A stretch of DNA of 64,000 nucleotides. Origin: Halorhabdus salina (lineage in GTDB: Archaea > Halobacteriota > Halobacteria > Halobacteriales > Haloarculaceae). This document shows positions 1 to 10,027 of this stretch, in pieces (the stretch's first letter is position 1; each line of letters begins with the position of its first letter). The stretch covers positions 82,038-146,037 of the forward strand of contig NZ_JACDNP010000006.1 of NCBI RefSeq assembly GCF_013839425.1, written 5' to 3'. A program made the position numbers and the translations under genes. The notes under the pieces were generated by a model. It ran no database searches. It was not told the DNA's origin and saw nothing but the letters and a program-made list of their open reading frames with translations.

Positions 1-164
1 CCGGCGTCGTCGATGAAGCTGTACTCATCACAGGGCGGTTCACCGCAGGTCTCCCGGTCAGGGTCGAGCGTCCAGAAGTGGTCCCCACACTCCGAACACT
101 CCGTACGTCGGAATCCGTGCTCCTCGAAATAGTCGAGCCGGTATTCCTCCTCGAGATCGCTCAT
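1..164 (-). CDS. alaS: Alanyl-tRNA synthetase, N-terminal fragment (cut by window edge)
   Basis: Only the first 54 codons are present; the rest lies left of the window. The peptide starts [18 protein letters not shown], then has a CSECG pair, [15 protein letters not shown] and SFID. This is how haloarchaeal alanyl-tRNA synthetases begin, with the Cys-rich insert that archaeal AlaS carries before the class II catalytic core. The enzyme charges tRNA-Ala in the cytoplasm. The ATG at 164 is the natural start, and the gene is divergent from the chemotaxis transducer at 426. The identification rests on a short but characteristic N-terminus. Confidence 0.85.
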   Translation of the reverse strand, partial: MSDLEEEYRLDYFEEHGFRRTECSECGDHFWTLDPDRETCGEPPCDEYSFIDDA

Positions 165-425
165 TCGTTGGGTGTATTGTGGCCCATCCTGGCGTAAATC
201 AGTTCCGAAGGGTACTTTCCGACAGATTCGCCCGGTATAGCCTGTCTAGACGGCATTTCCGTTCGAACCGCTGGCGAAGTTCGCCCGCATGGGTCTGTTG
301 GCACGATTGCCGATTGTCGGCTGTCCGCTGTAAGGGGGTAGATCACAGTCTCAGACGCTATGGCGGTGACGAATCGCGAAATCATTTGCGTGAACTTATC
401 CGTCTCGATCGGCTTTCATGCAAAA

Positions 426-1733
426 ATGACAACCGACAATTCACGCTCGCTCGCTGGAGAAACCGACGATCCGACTGTCTGGCAAGCTATGTTCGAATCG
501 TTACTCGATGGACTCCCGGAAGCTGCTTTCGCTGTGGATACGGAGGGGTCGATCACTCATTGGAACGACGCTGTCGCGTCGCTCATCGGTCTCCCGGCGT
601 CGGAAGCGATCGGGATGGATGCCTACGACATTTTCGGAACCGAAGGCCACTCGGAGACGCTTGCCGAGACAGTCGTTCGGACAGGCGAGGCCGTCAGAGA
701 ATCGGAGTTTCGCTCAGCCGGGGATGCAGACGAGGAACAGGCTCATGCACGTGCGATCGGAGTCCCGATCCGATCGGCAGACGGGTCAGTTACCGGTGCC
801 GTCGAGATCTTACTGGACGTGAGTGAGGTCGTCGAACAGCGCGAGACGCTACACGAATTACAGGTCGACCTTTCGGAGAGTGTCAAGTCTTCGGTCGACG
901 AACTCGGGGCGTCGACAAGTGACGTTGCCCAACAGTCACGGGAGATTAGCGACCTCGCTGCCGAGCAGGCAACAGACTTGACGGAGGTCCAGTCGGAGGT
1001 CTCGGGATTCAGTGCGACCATCGAAGAGATCGCCTCCAGTGCCGAGGAAGTCAGCAATCAAAGTTCCAAGGCCACCTCACTGGCTGGAGACTCTGTCCAG
1101 ACCGCGACGGACGTGAGTGAGCAAGTCGGCGATGTCGCTGCAGAATCGGCGGACGTCGCGACTAAAACTGAGCGTCTCAGCCAGCGGATCGATGAGATTC
1201 AGGAATTCGTCGCGGTCATTGACGACATCGCCGACCAGACGAACATGCTCGCGCTGAACGCAAACATCGAGGCCGCCCGCAGCGAGGGCAACAACGACGG
1301 GTTTGCCGTTGTTGCCGACGAGATCAAGGATCTGGCTGACGAGTCGAAACAACACGCCACCGAGATCGAAACGACTGTCGAAGAGATTCGGGAAATGGCG
1401 ACCGAGACGGCCGAGCGCGTCAGAGAGACTAACGGTTCGATCCAGGCTGTCGAGGCGGACATCGAGGCAATAATCGACAACCAGGAGACGATTCGAGCGG
1501 CCATTACGGAGACTGACGAGGGCGTCACTGAGATCGCGAGCGCGACGGACGATCAGGCCGCAAGCGCCGAAGAGATTGCGAGTATGATCGATGGAGTCGC
1601 CGACCGCGCCGACGACGTCGCCGACGCCGTCGAAGCGATCGCGTCCGAAACCGACACTCAAGCTCACCAGATAGACACACTCGAAGACGATGTCGATCGC
1701 GTCGAAACCCGGCTCGATACCGTTATGGATTGA
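426..1733 (+). CDS. Soluble PAS-domain methyl-accepting transducer protein
   Basis: A 435-residue protein. Residues about 20-135 form a PAS sensor domain ([18 protein letters not shown] is typical). A long methyl-accepting coiled coil follows, with the hairpin tip [17 protein letters not shown] and [16 protein letters not shown], which contacts CheA/CheW. No transmembrane segment or HAMP domain is visible, so this looks like a cytoplasmic transducer sensing an internal signal, probably through PAS. The frame is open from 360, but the ATG at 426 gives a normal haloarchaeal start (MTTDNSRS). No che genes are in the window, so it must signal to a remote array. The PAS ligand cannot be read from sequence. 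Confidence 0.9.
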   Translation: MTTDNSRSLAGETDDPTVWQAMFESLLDGLPEAAFAVDTEGSITHWNDAVASLIGLPASEAIGMDAYDIFGTEGHSETLAETVVRTGEAVRESEFRSAGDADEEQAHARAIGVPIRSADGSVTGAVEILLDVSEVVEQRETLHELQVDLSESVKSSVDELGASTSDVAQQSREISDLAAEQATDLTEVQSEVSGFSATIEEIASSAEEVSNQSSKATSLAGDSVQTATDVSEQVGDVAAESADVATKTERLSQRIDEIQEFVAVIDDIADQTNMLALNANIEAARSEGNNDGFAVVADEIKDLADESKQHATEIETTVEEIREMATETAERVRETNGSIQAVEADIEAIIDNQETIRAAITETDEGVTEIASATDDQAASAEEIASMIDGVADRADDVADAVEAIASETDTQAHQIDTLEDDVDRVETRLDTVMD

Positions 1734-1750
1734 GTGCCCGGGATCGCCGC

Positions 1751-2725
1751 TTACTTCTCGAGGGCCAGCGACGCCAGCAACGCTTCCAGTTGAATCCGCT
1801 CGCTCGCCCCCTCCGTGATGCGGTAGTCAGCCTCACCGACTCGATCGAGAATCCGAACCGCTGCGTCGTCATCCAGCCCGAACTCCCAGACTGAACGGTG
1901 CAGCTGATCGATGATGTCGCCGCCGGCGATCCCTTCCTCGGTCAGTAGCGTATCTAGTTGTGACCGGGCAGCGGTGAAATCCCCATCGAGGGCTCGCTCG
2001 ACCATTTCGCGGATCTCTTCTGGGCGAGCAGTCGAGGTAATCTCGAAGACACCCGCTTCGTCGACCCGATCCCCGGACATCGACGCGGCCTGGAGGCCGT
2101 TGATCGCTTTGCGCATGTCCCCGCCGGCGACGTAGACCAGTGCGTCCATGCCGTCGTCGGTCATCTCGATACCCTCCTCCTTGGCAATCGTGCGGATCGT
2201 TTCCTCGACGGCCTCGTCGGCGAGTGGCGAGAACCGGAAGACGGCACATCGGGACTGGATCGGGTCAATTATCTGACTTGAATAATTACACGACATGATG
2301 AACCGGACGTTGTTCGAGAACTGCTCCATCGTCCGGCGAAGTGCTGACTGTGCGTCTGAGGTAAGTGCGTCGGCCTCATCAAGAAATATAATTCTGTAGT
2401 CATGTCCGCCAAACGAAGTGCGCGCGAAGGACTTCACGCGGTCCCGAACCACGTCGATCCCCCGCTCGTCGCTTGCGTTGAGTTCGAGGAAGTTCTCCTC
2501 CCAGTCGTCGCCGTACAGTTCTTTGGCGATAGCCATCGCGGCGGTCGTCTTGCCGGTCCCGGCCGGCCCGGCGAACAGCATGTGGCTGAGGTCATTGCTG
2601 TCGACGTAACTTTGGAGGCGTTCGGTGATCGCCTCGTGGCCCGCGATGTCCGCGAGAGACTGTGGGCGGTATTTTTCGATCCAGACTTCCTGGCGGCCCG
2701 CCCGGGCTGGCTCGGCCTCGCTCAT
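1751..2725 (-). CDS. rfcS: Replication factor C small subunit
   Basis: This AAA+ clamp-loader subunit (324 residues, normal family length) helps load the PCNA sliding clamp at primer-template junctions. Visible motifs are the RFC box and N-terminus [16 protein letters not shown], Walker [12 protein letters not shown], Walker [11 protein letters not shown], the arginine-finger SRC motif ([10 protein letters not shown]) and a C-terminal collar domain. There is no intein, although inteins are common in archaeal RFC genes. It is convergent with the transducer and divergent from the SAMP2 gene, 122 bp away. The large subunit is not in the window. Confidence 0.96.
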   Translation of the reverse strand: MSEAEPARAGRQEVWIEKYRPQSLADIAGHEAITERLQSYVDSNDLSHMLFAGPAGTGKTTAAMAIAKELYGDDWEENFLELNASDERGIDVVRDRVKSFARTSFGGHDYRIIFLDEADALTSDAQSALRRTMEQFSNNVRFIMSCNYSSQIIDPIQSRCAVFRFSPLADEAVEETIRTIAKEEGIEMTDDGMDALVYVAGGDMRKAINGLQAASMSGDRVDEAGVFEITSTARPEEIREMVERALDGDFTAARSQLDTLLTEEGIAGGDIIDQLHRSVWEFGLDDDAAVRILDRVGEADYRITEGASERIQLEALLASLALEK

Positions 2726-2847
2726 GGTCTGGACGTGGAGGGGAGGGGGGAAAAACCTCGCGAGTCGGTCCGCCGACAGCGTTTCCGGGTTCGAACGATG
2801 GCGGACGTCGCCGAAGAGCTCATTGCCGCGCGGGCGAACGTCCGCAC

Positions 2848-3048
2848 ATGCACGTCATGGTTGAGGTCGTCGGCGAGGACACGCGCGAGCTGGATGTCGA
2901 GTCGGGGGCGACGTATGCCGACTTGCTGGCGGCATGTGATGTCAGTCCGCACGAGGCGTCCGTCCTTGTCGACGGCCAGCCGGTGCCTGAGGATGGCGAG
3001 GTTAGCGCCGAGCGTGTCGAAGTGCTGCGGGTCGTCAAGGGTGGCTAA
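2848..3048 (+). CDS. samp2: Ubiquitin-like small archaeal modifier, SAMP2-like
   Basis: A 66-residue beta-grasp protein ending in a di-glycine (VVKGG). In this family UbaA activates that terminus for isopeptide attachment to target lysines and for sulfur transfer in tRNA thiolation. The pattern [13 protein letters not shown]...[11 protein letters not shown]...LRVVKGG closely resembles Haloferax SAMP2, as I remember it. The ATG at 2848 was chosen because upstream sequence reads into rfcS shadow frames. Its TAA (3046-3048) shares one base with the ATG of the acetyltransferase gene, so the two are probably translationally coupled. A MoaD-like sulfur carrier is the alternative, but the short length favours SAMP2. 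Confidence 0.88.
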   Translation: MHVMVEVVGEDTRELDVESGATYADLLAACDVSPHEASVLVDGQPVPEDGEVSAERVEVLRVVKGG

Positions 3049-3461
3049 TGGACGTCCGCATCCGGGAGGGGACGCCTCAAGATCTGGTTTCCGTCCTCAA
3101 CGTCCTCGATGGGGCAGCCCTGGAAACCGACCGCGAGCGAATTCTCGACAGGCTTCGAGCGGGGGATGTCCTCGTCGCCGTCGCTGGCACCGACGGCGAA
3201 CGGGTCATCGGTGCGTGCGTCCTCGATGGCCCGGCAATCGTGTCGATCGCCGTGCGTCGACGGCGGCGCGGCCAGGGGATCGGCACGGCACTGGTTCGGA
3301 CCGCCGCCAGCGAGCGCGATCGGCTGGTCGCGCGATTCGATCCCGGTGTGCGATCGTTCTACGAGGCCCTTGGTTTTGACGTGACAACTATCGATACTGA
3401 ACGCTGTGAAGGGGCACTGGATCCTGCGGTGATCGACACAGCGGACCTCTCGGCCGAGTAG
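3048..3461 (+). CDS. GNAT-family N-acetyltransferase
   Basis: A 137-residue GNAT protein. It has an N-terminal beta strand ([13 protein letters not shown]), the acetyl-CoA pyrophosphate-binding motif A (VRRRRRGQGIGTALV, an R-x-x-G-x-G type) and the C-terminal motif SFYEALGFDV. It transfers an acetyl group from acetyl-CoA to an amine; the substrate cannot be read. Its ATG overlaps the SAMP2 stop codon by one base, so the two proteins are probably made together. Whether the acetylation touches SAMP2 targets is open. A hairpin that may end transcription follows directly. Confidence 0.87.
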   Translation: MDVRIREGTPQDLVSVLNVLDGAALETDRERILDRLRAGDVLVAVAGTDGERVIGACVLDGPAIVSIAVRRRRRGQGIGTALVRTAASERDRLVARFDPGVRSFYEALGFDVTTIDTERCEGALDPAVIDTADLSAE

Positions 3462-3487
3462 CCCTGTCTGTGGCGTCCCACAGGGCT
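3460..3487 (+). terminator. Hairpin after the SAMP2-GNAT pair
   Basis: The sequence AGCCCTGT (3460-3467) is perfectly complementary to ACAGGGCT (3480-3487), with a 12-base loop. The hairpin begins within the stop codon of the acetyltransferase gene. No strong T-run follows, so termination is a guess; it could simply stabilise the mRNA end. Confidence 0.4.
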
Positions 3488-3552
3488 GTTCCTTGTGACC
3501 ATCCCTCACGACACCGACATACTAAACCCGTTCGGCGCGCTACGAGGGGGTA

Positions 3553-4209
3553 ATGATGCTTCCCACCCATGCCCTCTGGGGCATGGCACTGGCGCTGCCG
3601 GTCGTCTGGACCGCGCCGGAGTACGCCGGGGTTGCGCTACTTGCGGGCTTTCTGGGCGGGATCGTTCCCGACCTGGACATGTACGTGGGCCACCGGAAGA
3701 CGCTTCACTACCCGGTTGTCTACGCTGGACTCGTCGTTCCCGCCGTGGCGGTCGGGATCTTCTTCCCGAGCGCGCTGACGATCGCACTTGGTGTGGGCGT
3801 GAGTGCAGCAGCTCTTCACAGTCGAAGTGACGTCTACGGCGGTGGGCTGGAACTGCGACCCTGGGAGGGAACCTCCAATCGGGCGGTGTACGACCACTAC
3901 CGGGGACGCTGGATCGCACCGCGTCGCTGGGTGGGTTATGACGGCTCTCCCGGCGATTTGGCGCTGTCAGTCGTCCCGGCCCTGCCGCTGCTCGTGATCG
4001 TCGATGGTGGACTCGAAGCGCTCGTCATGGCCTCGCTGGGGATCGCCGTCGTCTATACTGCCGTCCGGCGACACTTGCCGTCGATTGGACTGGCGGTGGT
4101 GACCGATCTCACAGCGGTACTGCCAAGCCCCGTCATCGATCGACTTCCCGATCGCTATCGTGATGGCATCGACGGTGCTGCCCAAGCGACAACTGACGGC
4201 AACGCATAG
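3553..4209 (+). CDS. Membrane-bound metal-dependent hydrolase (YdjM/DUF457 type)
   Basis: A 218-residue multi-pass membrane protein of the YdjM/LexA-binding-inner-membrane-associated hydrolase family. The family signature is visible: a His early in helix 1 (MMLPTHALWG), an acidic pair GGIVPDLDMYVGHRK and the motif KTLHYPV. These His and Asp residues are thought to bind metal. About four or five hydrophobic helices follow. The substrate is unknown across the family. Either of the two adjacent ATGs (3553, 3556) could be used. The next gene, also a membrane protein, runs in the same direction 83 bp downstream. Confidence 0.85.
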   Translation: MMLPTHALWGMALALPVVWTAPEYAGVALLAGFLGGIVPDLDMYVGHRKTLHYPVVYAGLVVPAVAVGIFFPSALTIALGVGVSAAALHSRSDVYGGGLELRPWEGTSNRAVYDHYRGRWIAPRRWVGYDGSPGDLALSVVPALPLLVIVDGGLEALVMASLGIAVVYTAVRRHLPSIGLAVVTDLTAVLPSPVIDRLPDRYRDGIDGAAQATTDGNA

Positions 4210-4292
4210 GCTCTCGCCGTCCGTTCCGTGGGGCGATGACCCCAAGAATATTGACAGTCAGCAGTGATTGCTGTACACGAGGGGACTCACGT

Positions 4293-4898
4293 ATGGCCGA
4301 CCCGCTCTGGCTGGTCGTGCTGGTGATGGAGACTGCGGTGGTCGGTATTTTCGGGTGGGCAATTCGTCGGCGGGATATTGCCGTGGCGACCAACGCATTC
4401 ATCGGTGCACTTCTGGTCGTGACGCCGTTCGTTGCTGCCCCGCTGCTCGACGCAATTGGCTATCAGCGTCTCGCGATTGGGCCGTTGTTGCCGGCCTGGA
4501 TCGGGGTCGCGAGTCTGTTGCACGCCATCGGCATGCTCGGTGTCTACGAGTCGACGTGGTGGTGGGACCATCTCACGCACACCGTCTCTGCAGCGCTGGT
4601 CGCGGCGCTCGTGTACGCTGGGGCCGTGGTCGTGCTCGGTGAGACGACCGGGATTACGACATTGCCGGGTGTGGTCACGGTGACGGGAACGTTGCTGGTT
4701 GGCGTCCTTTGGGAAGGACTCGAACTTCTCGCCAGGGACGTTGGCGACCGACTCGACGTCGAACCGGTGTTAGTCCACTATGGCTGGCTCGATACCGCCC
4801 TCGATCTCGTCTTCGACGTGGTCGGTGCGGTGCTGGTGGTTGCCCTCGACGTTCGGGTGTTCGTTCCTCTCAGTGAGGCGCTGCTGGGTGTCGGCTAA
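4293..4898 (+). CDS. Multi-pass membrane protein, DUF2238/YjdF-like
   Basis: A 201-residue protein of mostly hydrophobic helices, about six in number. The segment STWWWDHLTHTVSAAL and the later DTALDLVFDVVGAV match the D-x-x-x-H and D-x-x-x-D-x-x-G patterns of YjdF/DUF2238 membrane proteins. The function of that family is unknown. The ATG at 4293 gives a clean start (MADPLWLVVLV); upstream codons in the same frame have poor coding character. It lies in a small same-strand run of membrane protein genes. Confidence 0.75.
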   Translation: MADPLWLVVLVMETAVVGIFGWAIRRRDIAVATNAFIGALLVVTPFVAAPLLDAIGYQRLAIGPLLPAWIGVASLLHAIGMLGVYESTWWWDHLTHTVSAALVAALVYAGAVVVLGETTGITTLPGVVTVTGTLLVGVLWEGLELLARDVGDRLDVEPVLVHYGWLDTALDLVFDVVGAVLVVALDVRVFVPLSEALLGVG

Positions 4899-5006
4899 TC
4901 AGTCGGACGTCCAGCGGACCGCCGCCTCGATCGACTCTGTTTGGGTCGACTCTGGCGACATTTGGTCACATTGATATGGGGGCGTAGTCAACTTCGTGAT
5001 GAATAG

Positions 5007-5309
5007 ATGGTCGCTAGTATTGTGCAGTACGGCCAGGCGTTTTTGGTGTTATTGCGGCTCATTCTGTTCGGGTTGACGCTGGGGATCACTGTTATCAGCT
5101 TCCAGGCCTACCAGCAACGTGAGAGCGATCGCCTCCAGTTTGCATTCATCGGGTTCGCCTTTATCAGCATGGGTGTGGCGGTGAGCAATATCGTCACCCA
5201 GATGTTCACCGCTGAACCCAGCCCCGGGGCGCGATTGTTCTTCAACATCACCCAGGTTGTCCCGTTCATCATCGGATTTGCGATGTTATACCTCTCTTTA
5301 TACCGCTGA
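5007..5309 (+). CDS. Small haloarchaeal membrane protein, DUF7521-like
   Basis: A 100-residue protein with three hydrophobic helices (about residues 10-33, 46-65 and 78-98) and a short loop QAYQQRESDRLQ between the first two. This arrangement matches a small haloarchaeal membrane family often annotated DUF7521, frequently found near regulators. No enzyme motif is visible and its role is unknown. Codon use is a little more AT-rich than its neighbours, with TTA and TTG leucines. Confidence 0.7.
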   Translation: MVASIVQYGQAFLVLLRLILFGLTLGITVISFQAYQQRESDRLQFAFIGFAFISMGVAVSNIVTQMFTAEPSPGARLFFNITQVVPFIIGFAMLYLSLYR

Positions 5310-5374
5310 GTCGCATTTGCGGGTTCTGGAAAAAGTCACGACCCTTATGAGGGAGTAGCTCTAGTAATTGTGCA

Positions 5375-7216
5375 ATGAACGACGATGAGCAGGTGACGCG
5401 GCTGTTTGGCGGACCAGGGAGCGGGAAGACGACGGCCCTATTGGATCGGGTCGAGAAATTGCTTGACGAGGACGGTGTCGACGTTAGTGACATTTTGGTC
5501 GTCTCGTATACGCGGGCAGCGGCCTCAGAAGTCCGGGAACGGTTGGCCGAGCGCCTCGACATCTCGCCCCGATCATTGAAGGGTAACGTCTCGACGATGC
5601 ACGCGAAAGCCTACGAGCTGTTGAATCTCTCGCGTGGCGACGTCGTCGGCGAGTCCGACAAACAGGACTTCTGTGAACAGTTCGGCATCGAATACGAGGG
5701 CGAGTACGAAGGCTCGCGTCGTCGGTCGGCCCGGTCAACGACAATTGGGAACAAGATCATCGCCACGAACCAGTGGCTCCAGCGAACCCGCCGGGACGTG
5801 GGCGACTGGTACGATGTTCCATTCAAGTGGGACGACGAGACCGTCCGTTTGCCCCCCGAGATCGACGACGCGGCCCAGACGGGCAACAAGTACACGCCGA
5901 CCTGGCCCAGCGATGACGACCGTATCGATGTCCCTGAAGTCATCCGTGCCTGGCGGTCCTACAAGGGTGAGGAAGGAATTGTCGGGTTTGCGGACATGCT
6001 CGAACGTGTTACACAGCGGTCGCTGCTACCGAACGTCGACTATCTGGCGATCGACGAGTTTCAGGACATCACAACCTTGCAGTACGATGTCTACGAGGAG
6101 TGGAAACCCCACATGGACGGCGTGTTGATCGGCGGTGACGACGACCAGGTTGTCTACGCCTGGCAGGGTGCCGACCCGCGACTGCTACTCGAAGAAGAGG
6201 GCCAAGACGTCATCCTCGATACGTCATACCGCCTGCCTTCGAAGATCCTCGAAGTGGTCCAACAGGAGGTCAGCCACATCGATCAGCGCCAGGAGAAGAA
6301 CCTCTCACCACGTAAAGAGGGCGGTCGAGTCGCAGCGGTAAAGCGACCGTCGATGCTCGACCTGGTACGCAACGTCCGGGACACCGTCGAGGAAGACGAC
6401 GGGACGTTGATGATCCTCTTCCGGGCGCGCTATCAGATGTTTCAGTTTATCGATGAGTTCATCGGCGATGGGATTCCGTTCTCGGTGATGACCGACCAGC
6501 GCATGTGGACCGACCGATTGAGCGATTATGTCAGCGGGATCGAATCGGTCTCGGCTGACGAGCCACTGACCGCCCTAGAAGCCCGCCGGCTGGCTGACAT
6601 GCTCGCCGATACGGCCTTCGGGACGGGCGAGCGCGACGACCTTTTCGATGCGATCGACGAGCGTTCCGAGGCCGCCGAGACCGAAGACCTCGCCGAGATC
6701 GATCTCGAACCCGATCTGGTACGTGACCACGCCCCCTTCCTGCCTGAACCACCCGCAGCGGCCGATATGGTCCGGAAAGTGACGAGCTTTCAGGAACGCA
6801 CCATCGAGGCGTACTTCCGTGGCGATAACCAGGACGTCAGCCCGGATCGTATCCGAGTCGGGACGATCCACAGCGCGAAAGGTCGTGAAGCCGACCACGT
6901 CTTCGTCACGACGGATCTCACCGAGAAGGTCGTCGAGCAAATGGCCGCGACCGCAGAGCAGGCGGGTATCGACATCCCGGGCGGCGAGGAGTTCACCAAA
7001 CATACAAGCCCAGTCCCGACGCTGACCGATAACGAGCGACGGGTCTTCTACGTCGGCATGTCTCGGGCCCGGGAACGACTGGTCATCATGGAAAATCTCA
7101 TCGACGGCGCGCCGACGCTGCCGATTGACGTCTTGCTCAACGACGAACCGACCGACCAAGAGCCCGCAGAGATGTTGCGTGACATCCTTGGAGAGGAAGC
7201 CACGGTCGTCCACTGA
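5375..7216 (+). CDS. UvrD/PcrA/Rep-type superfamily 1 DNA helicase
   Basis: A 613-residue SF1 helicase that would unwind DNA 3'-5' using ATP, as in excision repair or replication-fork rescue. Motifs in order: Walker A GGPGSGKTTAL (about residue 12), motif Ia region SYTRAAASEVRERL, Walker B AIDEFQDITT, motif III GDDDQVVYAWQGADP, motif V GTIHSAKGREADHV and motif VI FYVGMSRARERL. The set is complete, so it should be active. It is shorter than bacterial UvrD (about 720) because subdomains are reduced. It stands alone as a transcription unit and borders the IS element. Confidence 0.93.
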   Translation: MNDDEQVTRLFGGPGSGKTTALLDRVEKLLDEDGVDVSDILVVSYTRAAASEVRERLAERLDISPRSLKGNVSTMHAKAYELLNLSRGDVVGESDKQDFCEQFGIEYEGEYEGSRRRSARSTTIGNKIIATNQWLQRTRRDVGDWYDVPFKWDDETVRLPPEIDDAAQTGNKYTPTWPSDDDRIDVPEVIRAWRSYKGEEGIVGFADMLERVTQRSLLPNVDYLAIDEFQDITTLQYDVYEEWKPHMDGVLIGGDDDQVVYAWQGADPRLLLEEEGQDVILDTSYRLPSKILEVVQQEVSHIDQRQEKNLSPRKEGGRVAAVKRPSMLDLVRNVRDTVEEDDGTLMILFRARYQMFQFIDEFIGDGIPFSVMTDQRMWTDRLSDYVSGIESVSADEPLTALEARRLADMLADTAFGTGERDDLFDAIDERSEAAETEDLAEIDLEPDLVRDHAPFLPEPPAAADMVRKVTSFQERTIEAYFRGDNQDVSPDRIRVGTIHSAKGREADHVFVTTDLTEKVVEQMAATAEQAGIDIPGGEEFTKHTSPVPTLTDNERRVFYVGMSRARERLVIMENLIDGAPTLPIDVLLNDEPTDQEPAEMLRDILGEEATVVH

Positions 7217-7265
7217 ACGGCCAGAGTTCTCTCTTCTTGCAGGTGTCCAGTCAAGCAACATTGAG

Positions 7266-7560
7266 CTTTGACATCCTCCCCGCCCTAATGGGGCATGACG
7301 AGACGCGTTGCGTCTCGTTGCACCCGAAAACGCGAAGCGTTTTCGAGGACGAGGATTCCCCGAAGGGGATATTCAGGTTGCGCGTTTCCTCGGACCTCAA
7401 GTACGCTTTCGCGTGGGCCGTCGAAGGTCGCCGTCCAGTTGTGACCAAGGACGTGCTTTCCAGCGCGTATAGCCCTGTCAATAGGGCCTTCCTCCCCGCA
7501 TACAGCGGGCGTCAACAGCGTGGAACAACGTTCCACGAGCAATCGGGCGTAGCCCGATGA
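7266..7560 (-). ncRNA. Putative omega-RNA / structured right end of the TnpB element
   Basis: Downstream of the tnpB stop, on the same strand, lies about 300 bases packed with hairpins. On the minus strand they include CCCCTTCGGGG, GAAAACGCTTCGCGTTTTC, CGAGACGCAACGCGTCTCG and a final CCCC/GGGG stem just before GGATGTCAA. In active TnpB systems the guide (omega) RNA is encoded here, ending at the element boundary so that the guide is taken from flanking DNA. Whether this copy is transcribed is unknown, and the protein gene beside it is broken. Confidence 0.5.
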
Positions 7561-7573
7561 CGACGGCTGGTTG

Positions 7574-8663
<1,090 letters not shown>

Positions 8664-8810
8664 TACATTTGTAATTTCACACTCTTGGTTGAGTATCTGT
8701 TGGAATATCGGGCCATGCTATCGTCGGTGGTCTGTGTCGTCGTTTGTCGGATTCATCCCCGTCCTGAAGGGCGGGGCTTTCTCCTTGTACTTCCGTAATG
8801 GGCGACCCTG

Positions 8811-9932
8811 CTATTCGTCTCTCAATTTCCCGTCGAGGTACTCGCGGGTGTTGTCCCGAGTCGCGGCCGCGACTTTGACGAAGGTTACGATGCGTTTCCC
8901 GTCCGCGCGTGTATCCCGCTTGATTTCGAGGGAGAGACGCTGGTCGCGCAGGTGTGTGAGTAGTGCCTCGATCACGGCCGGGTCGCCACGGACCGTGTGT
9001 TCTTCGCCGACGGATTCACCCCGTTGGACCGCCCGGACGGTCTCGATGGCAGGCAGGAGAATCGACTCGCCCAGTTTCTGGGCGCGCTGGCGTGACTCGC
9101 CGGCCGTCCGGTCGCACTCGACCGCCTGGAACACTTCCCGAATAATCCGCGAGAATAGGAAGTCCCGTCCGTAGTCGAACGGCAGGGAAAAGGCGTGCTC
9201 GAGATCGGCCCGGTGGGTCGCCGAAGTGGTGTACTTCAGCTGGCGGGTGCCATCGAGGGATTGCATCACGACGCCTTCCCGGCCCTCGCGATCGAGATCG
9301 GCGATCACCTCGGCGACGGCTTCGGGAGCTGCCTCGGGGTCGTACTCGCCAAAGGAGGGGACTTCGGCGAGACCGTACTCCGCACAGATCTCGCGCCGAC
9401 GGTCGACTGCAAGCGGCGTCCCGGACTCCCGGTGGCGCACGTCGAAGACCTCGATCCGTGCGGAGTCGACCTCGGGATAGTCGTGGGTCGTGTAGGGGTT
9501 CTCGGGGCCGATCAATTCGCCACACAGCATGTGGTCGGGATGGTCGTCGAAGAACGCATCTGGCTCCAGCAACTCTCGGACCGTGTTCGTGGTGTACGGA
9601 CAGAGGTAGCCACTCCGGGTAAATCCGAGTACGTCCCCGTCGATTCGTGCGATTCGGACGTTGTACCCGTTGCGTTTCTCCTCGATTGTGAGGCGACCCT
9701 CGAAGTGCTTTGGAACCCCTGGATCGAGGACCAGCGTGCGCGGAATGGATGGAAACCCGCGAACGACGACACCCTCGACGATCGCGGTCCCGCGCTCGAC
9801 GCCGTGGCGGGCGTCCGAAAGATGTCGGTACGGCCGCCCCTCGAACGTCTCGTGCTGGAATTGTTCGAGCAGCGCGTCGAGTTCCCCTTCGGGTACGCCG
9901 AGCGTGGCGGCGAGTTCGCGATCGGCGTCCAT
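8811..9932 (-). CDS. ATP-dependent RNA ligase, Rnl3 (Pab1020/MthRnl) family
   Basis: A 373-residue archaeal RNA ligase, normal for the Rnl3 family, whose studied members join 5'-phosphate and 3'-OH RNA ends and can circularise RNA. The nucleotidyl lysine motif I is EEKRNGYN (Lys near residue 86), with an unusual K-R-N-G in place of K-x-D-G, as in the family. Later motifs are LCGELIGPENPY (motif III region), EGVVMQSLDG (motif IV) and QLKYTTS (motif V). A helical C-terminal domain follows. It is divergent from a gene for a PIN-domain protein that accompanies this ligase in many archaea (10028). No other RNA-processing genes are next to it. Confidence 0.92.
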   Translation of the reverse strand: MDADRELAATLGVPEGELDALLEQFQHETFEGRPYRHLSDARHGVERGTAIVEGVVVRGFPSIPRTLVLDPGVPKHFEGRLTIEEKRNGYNVRIARIDGDVLGFTRSGYLCPYTTNTVRELLEPDAFFDDHPDHMLCGELIGPENPYTTHDYPEVDSARIEVFDVRHRESGTPLAVDRRREICAEYGLAEVPSFGEYDPEAAPEAVAEVIADLDREGREGVVMQSLDGTRQLKYTTSATHRADLEHAFSLPFDYGRDFLFSRIIREVFQAVECDRTAGESRQRAQKLGESILLPAIETVRAVQRGESVGEEHTVRGDPAVIEALLTHLRDQRLSLEIKRDTRADGKRIVTFVKVAAATRDNTREYLDGKLRDE

Positions 9933-10027
9933 ACGTCACTGTCGGTTGGCGAGCGATATAGGTGTGGTGCCATACCTCACGATACATTCGCCGGAGAATC
10001 TTTGCCGGAGGCCCGCCAAGTGCCAAT

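Noticed and set aside
179..826. 215-codon plus-strand open frame at the left end
   Set aside because: It overlaps the PAS transducer in another frame and is rich in Arg and Cys with no domain; the transducer clearly is the coding frame.
2402..3379. 325-codon plus-strand frame over rfcS, SAMP2 and GNAT
   Set aside because: It crosses three well-supported genes in other frames and has the Arg/Gly-rich composition of a GC-rich shadow.
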